Source of the DNA: Nitrospira moscoviensis | Lineage (GTDB): Bacteria > Nitrospirota > Nitrospiria > Nitrospirales > Nitrospiraceae | DNA: 64,000 nucleotides | Direction: 5' to 3' | NCBI RefSeq assembly: GCF_001273775.1 | Contig: NZ_CP011801.1 | Coordinates: 4,380,001 to 4,444,000, forward strand | Shown: in pieces, positions 19,406-26,409 of the stretch | Layout of the letters: each line of letters opens with the position of its first letter | Position numbering within the stretch: the first letter of the stretch is position 1 | Made by a program: the position numbers and the translations under genes | Notes under the pieces: model-generated | What the model saw: only the letters and a program-made list of their open reading frames with translations | What the model was told of the DNA's origin: nothing | The model's database searches: none

Positions 19406-21709
19406 ATGGGTCAGAACTGTTTTTCGATGGTACTCTGCCGGCGCTGCACAGTCGCAAGCCTCGTCCTCAGTCTGCTGCTGGGGCACTCCCTCAACCTTCC
19501 CGCGCAAGCCCCGCCGGTCGCCGCTCCTCCCGGCCCGCAATCGAATCAGCCTCCGCCTGCCGACGCGGAGAAACAGGCCGCCGAGTGGCGCGAGAAACGC
19601 GAACAGGCACAGGCCGCATTGAACGCCGTCGGCGCGCCGGCCAAGGCGGCGCCGGAGGCCACCCAGGAAGAGCTGCAAGAGCGGCGGGCGCTGCTCGAAC
19701 AAATCGTGCGCGGGTACGACCAGCAACTGGGCGATCTGCAGCGGCTGGCCGAAGCGCGCCAGCGCCATGCCGACATCGTGCGGACCAGCAACGAGTGGAA
19801 GGGCTTTCCCGAGCCGCCGCCCTATACCGTGTTCCTCGCGGATCAATTGTGGGACGCCGCCTATTCCCTCCGCCTGACGATGGAGGGACTCCAGTCGCAG
19901 CTCGAGTTGTTGACGCTGCGCTTCGAGCGGGCGCGCGAGGCGCTCGCGGCGGCCGAGGAGCGGCTGCGGCAGGCGGCGGAACGACTGGAAGCCGTGAAGG
20001 ATCCGGCGCAGGCCGGGCGCGAGCGCTGGCTGCGCGACCTGGCCGCGCTCCGCGTACAGGCCGCCTCCGTGGCGGTGGGAGCGGCGCAGCTGTCGAACAC
20101 GCGCGTGGAGGAAGAACTGGCGGACACCAAGGCCCGCCTCGCGTACGAGCAGCGCCGGCTCGAGGCCGTCGCGCCGCACGTGGTCTTCAGTGAAGCCGAC
20201 CTGGACAACGTCCGCGCCCGCCTCGCGCAGGAACGGCAGCGGCTGGAAGAAGAGCTGGAACAGACACTCGCCGAGCGGCGCCGGCAATCGACGGCGGTGC
20301 AGGAAGCCGAGCGGCGCTTCGAAAGTCTCCGGTCCAAGCGTCCCACCCGGAAGACGCCGGCTGCGGAGACGCCGGCCATGGCCCGGGCGAAAGCGGCCGT
20401 GGAGTTGGCCCGAGCCCACATGGACAATCTCGTCCTGCAGGGCGATCTGTTGCAGCAACTGATCGACGTCGTGGAAGGTGAGCGCCAGCTGTGGGAGAGC
20501 CGCTTCGTCATCACCCACACGGCCGAGCCGGGACAGGCCCGCGACGCCTACCATCGGTTCACGCCGCTCTTCGGCAATTTCCGCGCGGCCCGGGACTACC
20601 TGCGCCAGCAAGCCGGGATCGTCGCCGAACAGATCAGCGAGCTCGAGAACCGCCTGCGCCTGGCGTCGAGGCCCCGGCAGCGGGAGCCGCTTCAGCAGCT
20701 GGTCCAAGCGTTCCATGCACGGGAAGACGCCTATACGCGCGCGCTGCGCCGGGTGGACGAAGCGGCCCGGTTCATGGAGCGCTGGCGAACCGAATTCAAG
20801 GAACAGCAAAAAGAGCTGCCGCTCTCGGCCCATTTCGACGATTGGCTCGCCCGCGCGGCCGGCCTGATCCAGGACCTGTGGAGCTACGAGGTCTTTTCGG
20901 CGGAGGACACGATCGAAGTCGAGGGCAAGAAGATCACCGGCCGCCGCAGCGTGACGGTGGGCAAGATTGTGACCGCGCTCGGCATCTTGGTGATCGGCTA
21001 CGCCGTCTGCCTCTATCTGGCCCGGCTCATCGGCCGGCTGGCCGTCACGCGCCTCGGCATGGCCCCGGAGGTGGCGAACCTCATCCGCCAGTGGAGCCAG
21101 GCGTTTCTCGTGACGATCCTGATCGTGGTCAGCTTCATGTGGGTCAAGATCCCGTTGACCATCTTCGCGTTCTTCGGCGGCGCCTTCGCCATCGGCGTCG
21201 GGTTCGGCGCCCAAACGCTGTTGAAGAACGTCATCAGCGGCATCCTCGTGCTGATCGAACGGCCGCTGCGTGTCGGAGACTTGATCGAAGTCGACAATGT
21301 CCGCGGCCGCGTGACGTCCATCGGTCTGCGCTCCTCGACGGTGAGAGACGCCAAAGGCATGGAGACCTTGATCCCGAACAGCGCCTTCCTCGAACGCCAT
21401 CTCACCAATTGGACCTATTCCAGCCGCATCAGCCGGTTTTCTCTCCGCCTCGGCGCTCCGTACGGCGCCTCCTCGCAACAGGTCATGGACCTCCTGGCCA
21501 ATCTTGCCCTTCAGCATCCGCTGGTCTTGAAGCAGCCGCACCCGCAAGTGCTCCTCGACGAATTCGGCGCGCAAGCCCGCATCTTCACGTTGAATTACTG
21601 GTTGGAGATCCGGCCCGACGTCGATCCCAGCGAAGTGGCGAGCGAGCTGCGCTTCGCCATCGAGCAGAAGTTCGCGGAAGCGGGGCTGAAAGTACTGCCG
21701 GCGGCGTAG
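19406..21709 (+). CDS. Large MscS-family mechanosensitive channel (MscK-like architecture)
   Basis: From ATG 19406 the product is 767 residues; ATG 19427 is equally plausible and starts right at the signal peptide. After the signal (VASLVLSLLLGHSLNLPAQA) comes a long charged helical periplasmic-type domain (about 60-520) and two hydrophobic helices. The MscS core contains the pore helix FAFFGGAFAIGVGFGAQTLL and the beta domain PLRVGDLIEVDNVRGRVTSIG. The family opens under membrane tension to release solutes. A long open frame on the other strand is a codon-bias shadow. Confidence 0.92.
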   Translation: MGQNCFSMVLCRRCTVASLVLSLLLGHSLNLPAQAPPVAAPPGPQSNQPPPADAEKQAAEWREKREQAQAALNAVGAPAKAAPEATQEELQERRALLEQIVRGYDQQLGDLQRLAEARQRHADIVRTSNEWKGFPEPPPYTVFLADQLWDAAYSLRLTMEGLQSQLELLTLRFERAREALAAAEERLRQAAERLEAVKDPAQAGRERWLRDLAALRVQAASVAVGAAQLSNTRVEEELADTKARLAYEQRRLEAVAPHVVFSEADLDNVRARLAQERQRLEEELEQTLAERRRQSTAVQEAERRFESLRSKRPTRKTPAAETPAMARAKAAVELARAHMDNLVLQGDLLQQLIDVVEGERQLWESRFVITHTAEPGQARDAYHRFTPLFGNFRAARDYLRQQAGIVAEQISELENRLRLASRPRQREPLQQLVQAFHAREDAYTRALRRVDEAARFMERWRTEFKEQQKELPLSAHFDDWLARAAGLIQDLWSYEVFSAEDTIEVEGKKITGRRSVTVGKIVTALGILVIGYAVCLYLARLIGRLAVTRLGMAPEVANLIRQWSQAFLVTILIVVSFMWVKIPLTIFAFFGGAFAIGVGFGAQTLLKNVISGILVLIERPLRVGDLIEVDNVRGRVTSIGLRSSTVRDAKGMETLIPNSAFLERHLTNWTYSSRISRFSLRLGAPYGASSQQVMDLLANLALQHPLVLKQPHPQVLLDEFGAQARIFTLNYWLEIRPDVDPSEVASELRFAIEQKFAEAGLKVLPAA

Positions 21710-21740
21710 TTACGGGGATGCCTCGCTTCGAAGGGGGCTA

Positions 21741-22475
21741 TTAAGGTGCCGGCGCCGGACGGCCGGACACGTGAGCCGGCGCGAGGCGGTGGTTCTTCAA
21801 CAGGGGGTGAATGCGGGCCCGAAGCTCTTCCTGGATCTCTTCCGGCGGTTTCCTGGCGTCGATCACTTCAAAATGAAATTCCTCCGCCATCTGGTCGAAC
21901 TCTTTGATCAGCAGGGACTGGTACTTCTTGAAACTGTCGTACAAGTCGGCGCCCAAGCGCAGGTCCATGCCCGATTCCCAGTAGTTCATGCCCGCGGTCT
22001 CGATCACCCGCAAGGTCAGCGTATCCACGTCGATGCGGAGATAACAGACGAGATCCGGCACGAGGGCAAAGCCGAAGACGTCCCGGATCCATTGGCGGTC
22101 TCCACTCCGCACGAAGTCTCGCGCGAAGGCCGTATAGATGTACCGATCCGCCAGCACGATGAATCCCGAGCGGAGGGCCGGGATGATTTGGTGTTCCAGC
22201 CGGTCCGCGAAGTCCGTGGCATAGAGCAGGCTCAGCGACCACCGGTCGAGGATGTTCCCGGCCTTCGCCACTTCGATGGTCTTCGACATGAGGTTGGAGC
22301 GCGTCCAGCCGGTGGTGACGACGCCGTAGCCTTGCACCTCCAGCCATTCTTGGAGCAGCTCGATGTGCGTGGATCGGCCGACCCCGTCCGTCCCTTCGAT
22401 CGCGATCAGCTTGCCTTTGAGGTCACTCGGATTTAGGTAGGTCAAACCGTCGCCAAAATACCGTGCGTCGACCAT
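21741..22475 (-). CDS. Thymidylate-kinase-fold protein with altered Walker A (Lys to Arg)
   Basis: The 244-residue protein clearly belongs to the thymidylate kinase fold: EGTDGVGRSTH (P-loop), VLADRYIYTAFARD (the DR motif) and DLVCYLRIDV. The invariant P-loop lysine is arginine here (codon CGA near 22,375), while its upstream neighbour retains GSGKST. The start overlaps the end of the preceding kinase gene by 53 bp. It may be a catalytically weak, specialised or regulatory paralogue. Both copies share the unusual FARD segment and are clearly related by duplication. Confidence 0.82.
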   Translation of the reverse strand: MVDARYFGDGLTYLNPSDLKGKLIAIEGTDGVGRSTHIELLQEWLEVQGYGVVTTGWTRSNLMSKTIEVAKAGNILDRWSLSLLYATDFADRLEHQIIPALRSGFIVLADRYIYTAFARDFVRSGDRQWIRDVFGFALVPDLVCYLRIDVDTLTLRVIETAGMNYWESGMDLRLGADLYDSFKKYQSLLIKEFDQMAEEFHFEVIDARKPPEEIQEELRARIHPLLKNHRLAPAHVSGRPAPAP

Positions 22476-23178
22476 GGGTTCCCCGCTTGGGTTTGTAATC
22501 CTTCAGCGCCTCCGCAACCAGCGCGCGCATTTCATTCTGCTGCGTTTCGATATCCTTCGTCGCATCCATGGTGATCAACCCGTACTCCTCGACGATTTTG
22601 TCGTACTGGCTGAGAATGCGCGACTGGAAGATTCGAAAACTTTCCGTGAGATCCTGGCTCAGGCTCATGTCCATGCCGGCTTCATAGTATTTGAATTGCC
22701 CGCGCGTGCCGCCCAGCAACCGCGAGATCGCCACGTCGATCGGCACCTTGAAATAGAAGGCCATGTCCGGCCGCACCGAGAAGTTATAGAGCTTGCGGAC
22801 CCACCGGGGCGACACGCCGCGCACGACATCGCGCGCGAAGGCGGTATAGGCGTAGCGGTCGGCCAGCACCAGCATCCCCGCTTTCAGCGGCGGCATGATG
22901 TCGTGGTAGAGACGGCTGGCGAAATCGGTCGCATGGAGCAGGCTGAACGTGGTCGGCGTCAGCGTCTTGGCCTTCTTGCCCCGCTTGGTCGTGTCTTTGA
23001 CGAGCCGGGAGGAATTCCATTCCGTAAAGAACACCTTATGCCCTTGCGACTCCAGCCACTTGTGCAACAGCAACAGTTGCGTGCTCTTGCCGGACCCGTC
23101 GATGCCTTCGACGATGATCAGCTTGCCGGGATACGGGTGCGGTATCGACATCGACACCGTGGAGGCAGGGTCGGTCAT
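22423..23178 (-). CDS. Thymidylate-kinase-fold protein with intact P-loop
   Basis: I use ATG 23178, which has an AGGAGG ribosome-binding site and overlaps the ppx stop (ATGA), giving 251 residues. The longer open frame begins with a low-complexity Gly/Arg stretch inside ppx. Walker A is EGIDGSGKST; VLADRYAYTAFARD and MAFYFKVPIDVA match thymidylate kinase motifs. It phosphorylates dTMP in the canonical family. The operon with an exopolyphosphatase and a paralogue suggests a specialised function. It is not necessarily the housekeeping tmk. Confidence 0.85.
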   Translation of the reverse strand: MTDPASTVSMSIPHPYPGKLIIVEGIDGSGKSTQLLLLHKWLESQGHKVFFTEWNSSRLVKDTTKRGKKAKTLTPTTFSLLHATDFASRLYHDIMPPLKAGMLVLADRYAYTAFARDVVRGVSPRWVRKLYNFSVRPDMAFYFKVPIDVAISRLLGGTRGQFKYYEAGMDMSLSQDLTESFRIFQSRILSQYDKIVEEYGLITMDATKDIETQQNEMRALVAEALKDYKPKRGTHGRRTVFWRRFDLPKSE

Positions 23179-24728
23179 GCCGTGGCCTCCTCTTGAGCGG
23201 CGACCCGATACACGACCGGCCGGCGGAACACCTGCTCCAAGAGATCCGCCCGGCCTTTGGCCGCCCACGTCTCCAATTCCGCATCGCCCGACACGAACAA
23301 CACGATCGTGATCGTCGGGCCGAGCCGGACGTTCAAGGTCTGCACGATCGAGAAATGGGTCCGGTCCAGGGCATCGGCCACCCGCAGCAGGGCCGAGAGA
23401 ATCCGGATCGTGCGCCGATGTCTCGGCGTGAGACTGTCATACGGCGCGTGCTTGCTCGCGGGCAACGCGCGGCGGTGATACCGGGCGATGTTCGCGATGA
23501 GCTCGATCTCCTCGGCGGTAAAGCCGGTCAGGTCGCTGTGTTTGATCACGTAATAGCTGTGTTTGTGGTGCTGCCGGACGTTGATGAGGTAGCCCACGTC
23601 GTGCAGCATGGCGGCATATTCCAACCAGGCACGCTCCGCGTCTCCCAGACCGTGGAGCCGCTTGGTTTGGTCGAAGAGGCGGAGCGCCAGGCTGGCGACG
23701 TGGAGCGAGTGGACTTCGGGCGCATGGCAGCGCCGCACCAGCGCCAACACGCTCCGCCGCCGCACGTCGGGGATGTCGCGCTCGGCCTGGATCTTGTCCT
23801 GATGTTTGGCAATGAAGTCGAAGATGACCCCTTCGCGGATGGCTTTGTCGCAGACCGTGAGCTCGTCGGCTTGCACCAGCTCCAGCAGGCGGCGCAGGAC
23901 CATCACGGCCGGGAACAAGGTATCCACCCGTTTGGGATCGAGCCCCGGAATCGCCAGCCGCGCCCTCGTCGACGAGCGCGCCAGCAGCTGTTCGAGCTCA
24001 CTGAGCTCCTTCTGAGTGACCGTGGCCAGATTCTGTTGCAGCAGCGGCCGGCCGGTCCGCTGCAAATGAATGACTTCCGCCAGATTCCCCGCCATCCCGG
24101 AGGTGGCGATCACGGCGGCGAACCGCTTCACCTTGCACGGCTCCAACGCCGCCTTGAGCTGGCGCGTGACCTCCCCTTCCAGGCGCTGCCGCATGGCGTC
24201 GGACGGCGGCGTCTTCGGCAGATATTCCTCCACAACGCGGATGGCGCCCAGCTTCAAACTCTTGGCGTACAACAGCGACTGCCTGGTGCCCACCATCAGT
24301 TCCACCGAGCCGCCGCCGATATCGACGACCAGCACCGGCTCGTCGGTGAGCGCGATCCCATGCCGGACTCCCAGGAAGATGAGACGAGCTTCTTCGAGAC
24401 CGCTGATGACGCGGACGTGCAAGCCGGTCTGTTCCGCCACCGCCCCGATGAACACGCCTCCGTTGCGCGCCTCCCGCACCGCGCTGGTGGCCACCGCCTC
24501 GATTCGATCGAATCCCTTGTTGCGCGCGAGCGTGACGAGGGTGCGGATGACCTCCAAACCCCGAACCATCGCCCGCTCCGACAGACTGCGGTCGGCGAAC
24601 GCCCCATCTCCCAACCGACACATATCCTTGTACCGGTCGACGATCTGATAGCTCCCATCCGGCTGGATGTCCGCCAGGACCATGTGGATCGAATTGGAGC
24701 CGATATCGATAACGGCGAGCTTGGACAT
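23175..24728 (-). CDS. ppx: Ppx/GppA family phosphatase (exopolyphosphatase)
   Basis: The 517-residue protein begins with VIDIGSNSIHMVLADI, the first phosphate-binding loop of the ASKHA-fold Ppx/GppA family, and has VLVVDIGGGSVELMVG as the second loop. The C-terminal half carries an HD-type domain (MLHDVGYL and later IANIARYHRRALP), as in long Ppx proteins. It would hydrolyse polyphosphate and/or (p)ppGpp-related substrates. It is the first gene of a ppx-kinase-kinase operon. Its 5' end lies only 73 bp from the putative transposon end at 24,802, so its native promoter may have been displaced. Confidence 0.93.
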   Translation of the reverse strand: MSKLAVIDIGSNSIHMVLADIQPDGSYQIVDRYKDMCRLGDGAFADRSLSERAMVRGLEVIRTLVTLARNKGFDRIEAVATSAVREARNGGVFIGAVAEQTGLHVRVISGLEEARLIFLGVRHGIALTDEPVLVVDIGGGSVELMVGTRQSLLYAKSLKLGAIRVVEEYLPKTPPSDAMRQRLEGEVTRQLKAALEPCKVKRFAAVIATSGMAGNLAEVIHLQRTGRPLLQQNLATVTQKELSELEQLLARSSTRARLAIPGLDPKRVDTLFPAVMVLRRLLELVQADELTVCDKAIREGVIFDFIAKHQDKIQAERDIPDVRRRSVLALVRRCHAPEVHSLHVASLALRLFDQTKRLHGLGDAERAWLEYAAMLHDVGYLINVRQHHKHSYYVIKHSDLTGFTAEEIELIANIARYHRRALPASKHAPYDSLTPRHRRTIRILSALLRVADALDRTHFSIVQTLNVRLGPTITIVLFVSGDAELETWAAKGRADLLEQVFRRPVVYRVAAQEEATA

Positions 24729-24801
24729 AACGATCTCACTCTAATGCCGGAGACCTTGACCAACAAGGCGCGGCAGGAACGATAGTGAACAGAGCGAGAA
24801 C

Positions 24802-24866
24802 TGTTTTAAAAAAACAATTAAGGGAACCAAGAATAATTATGGGAACTTAAAATAAATACGGAAACT
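24802..24866. repeat. Putative Tn7-like transposon end with TnsB-site-like repeats
   Basis: Beginning at TGTTTT (24,802), the sequence switches abruptly from GC-rich to AT-rich. It carries three direct repeats with a GGGAAC/GGGAAC/GGAAAC core at 24,822, 24,841 and 24,860, exactly 19 bp apart, each preceded by an AT-rich block (AATTA or AAATA). Tn7-like ends start with TGT and hold arrays of TnsB-binding sites of about 20 bp, so this is the likely tnsA-proximal end. The opposite end was not found within the window. Confidence 0.6.
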
Positions 24867-24925
24867 TTTTGACCAGCCGGTTTACCTGCCGTCTTTCCCA
24901 ATCTCTTCTGTTGGCTAGTTCCCCC

Positions 24926-24953
24926 TTGCTTGCTCCAGAAACGATGCTATAAC
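24926..24953 (+). promoter_or_regulatory. Candidate sigma70-type promoter of the XRE gene
   Basis: TTGCTT (24,926-24,931) and TATAAC (24,948-24,953) are separated by 16 bp and lie about 60 bp upstream of the XRE start codon at 25,014. This is a motif match only. Confidence 0.4.
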
Positions 24954-25013
24954 AGCCTTCGCATTGCACATGGGTTGCTTTTCATTAACTCATCGACTGA
25001 ATTCATATTTCTC

Positions 25014-25526
25014 ATGAAAGATCGCGAACGTCAGCTACGCTTTGGGAGACACCTTCGTCGGCTTCGTGAAGAACGAACCCTCGGCCTACGTGAGTTAGCG
25101 CGCGAGGTTTCGACTCTTCTCAGAGGACGCGGCCTTTCTGCCACCTATTTGAGCGCAATTGAAAACGGAGCAAAACCTGCGCCCCGTCCGAAGGTCCTAA
25201 AGGCATTAGCCCACGTTTTAGCAGTCAGCCCCGCCGAAATTGAATGGCTAGCGCGAGGATGGCATGTCGAATTGTTGTCACGTCACCTCTCCTCTCACGC
25301 CGCATACGGGTCCCTGCTAAGACAAATGCGGCAACGTAAGGCCTCGAGGCCTGAGCTGTTAAGCGCCCTAGCGGCTATTCAAGCAGAGATTCCGCTCAAA
25401 ACGAACGAAGCATGTATTCTGCATTTTGATAGTGGAGGCGAGGTCTTGATAGTAACCAGGCCCAGCAGATCATCTCTTCAGTCCATTGTCGACCCTGAAG
25501 AGGAACTCGTTTGTCTGCCAGAGTGA
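25014..25526 (+). CDS. XRE-family transcriptional regulator in the transposon end
   Basis: The start at ATG 25,014 gives 170 residues; an upstream extension in the same frame lacks a plausible ribosome-binding site. Residues 1 to about 81 form a Cro/C1-type helix-turn-helix (LRELAREV, then ATYLSAIENG as recognition helix, PRPKVLKALAHVL). The C-terminal half has no family I recognise. It lies between the transposon end and tnsA. A perfect candidate operator overlaps the tnsA promoter directly downstream, so it probably represses the tns operon. Its base composition matches the transposon, not ppx. Confidence 0.85.
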   Translation: MKDRERQLRFGRHLRRLREERTLGLRELAREVSTLLRGRGLSATYLSAIENGAKPAPRPKVLKALAHVLAVSPAEIEWLARGWHVELLSRHLSSHAAYGSLLRQMRQRKASRPELLSALAAIQAEIPLKTNEACILHFDSGGEVLIVTRPSRSSLQSIVDPEEELVCLPE

Positions 25527-25536
25527 TAGTTTTTTC

Positions 25537-25568
25537 TTGACTCAAGTGTATACTTTTAGTGTACACTT
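25537..25568 (+). promoter_or_regulatory. tns operon promoter overlapped by a palindromic operator
   Basis: TTGACT (25,537-25,542) and TGTACA (25,560-25,565) are 17 bp apart, a good sigma70 spacing. The inverted repeat AAGTGTATAC-N5-GTGTACACTT (25,544-25,568, one mismatch) covers the spacer and the -10 box. It is the natural target for the XRE protein encoded just upstream. A start for tnsA at 25,601 leaves room for a short leader. Confidence 0.6.
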
Positions 25569-25600
25569 CTGGGGGCACTGAACAGGGTACGAGGGGCTTT

Positions 25601-26401
25601 GTGGCGGGACCCATCCCAAAAGTCACCGAAGCACTCATCCAACGCTGGATTCAAAATGGCCGTGGCCAAGGAGAAGGAGGTCTCTATTTTCCTTGGTACA
25701 CGATCTTCGATGTGCGTGGCCCCTCGCTCCGCACGCGCATTTGGGGTACGAAGGTTCACCGTATCCACCATCTTCTCAGCCTCCTTGAGCTCATCCTCTT
25801 TTATCATAACGAGTTTCGCCCTTCGGTATTAGATATCAGAGAGCAATTCCCCCTCTTCCCCAGGGAAGAGTGCTTTGACATCGCGGATCAGCTTGGGATC
25901 AAACACCCGACCGCTCCCAAAACGGACTGTCGTATTGTCGTCACAACAGACCAATTTGTCACTCTAGAAAAAGGCATGGGGCGGCACTGGGAAGCGTGGA
26001 GCGTCAAATACGTCTCCGACTTGCAGGGGCGGAGTCTCGATAAGCTCGAAATTGAACGACGGTACTGGCGTCGCCGGGGCATTCCATGGCGCCTCTTTAC
26101 GGATAGAGATCTGACACCAGCGATGCTGCATAACTATCGCTTTCTGCATCCCTACCGCGAACGGAGCGCGCTTCAGCATCTTCCCGATGATTTCATCGCG
26201 TATGTATCTCAACATCTGCGCGCCGAAGTCGCGCATCATACAATCCTCTCTAAGCTGTGCACTCCCTGCGATCACATTGGATCGCAGAAACCAGGCAGCG
26301 CCATGCAGGTGGCGCGGCACCTATTAGCGAATGCCACGTGGCCTCTCGATATGCATCAGCCCCTAGGGCCTCGAGCACCCTTAGCATTTCGGATGGCATA
26401 G
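25601..26401 (+). CDS. tnsA: TnsA endonuclease of a Tn7-like transposon
   Basis: GTG 25,601, preceded by GAGGGG, gives 266 residues. The open frame also offers GTG 25,559, but that lies inside the operator/promoter. The N-terminal TnsA endonuclease fold shows a restriction-enzyme-like active site: Glu63 (LSLLELI), Asp109 (KTDCRIV) and Lys136 (WSVKY). These match the Glu-Asp-x-Lys set of E. coli TnsA. The C-terminal part (RRYWRRRGIPWRLFTDRDL) corresponds to the TnsA C domain. It nicks the 5' ends of the transposon in partnership with TnsB, allowing cut-and-paste transposition. tnsB follows after an 8-bp gap. Confidence 0.92.
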   Translation: MAGPIPKVTEALIQRWIQNGRGQGEGGLYFPWYTIFDVRGPSLRTRIWGTKVHRIHHLLSLLELILFYHNEFRPSVLDIREQFPLFPREECFDIADQLGIKHPTAPKTDCRIVVTTDQFVTLEKGMGRHWEAWSVKYVSDLQGRSLDKLEIERRYWRRRGIPWRLFTDRDLTPAMLHNYRFLHPYRERSALQHLPDDFIAYVSQHLRAEVAHHTILSKLCTPCDHIGSQKPGSAMQVARHLLANATWPLDMHQPLGPRAPLAFRMA

Positions 26402-26409
26402 GAGACGCG

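Noticed and set aside
19385..21574. 729-codon open frame on the minus strand opposite the MscS gene
   Set aside because: Antisense codon-bias shadow with Arg/Leu/Gly-rich low-complexity sequence.
24729..24801. tRNA or glmS 3' end as classical attachment site at the transposon boundary
   Set aside because: No tRNA-like cloverleaf or glmS C-terminal coding sequence is present; the only neighbour is the ppx 5' end.
25559..25600. Upstream GTG start for tnsA at 25,559
   Set aside because: It lies inside the palindromic operator and -10 region; GTG 25,601 has a better ribosome-binding site.
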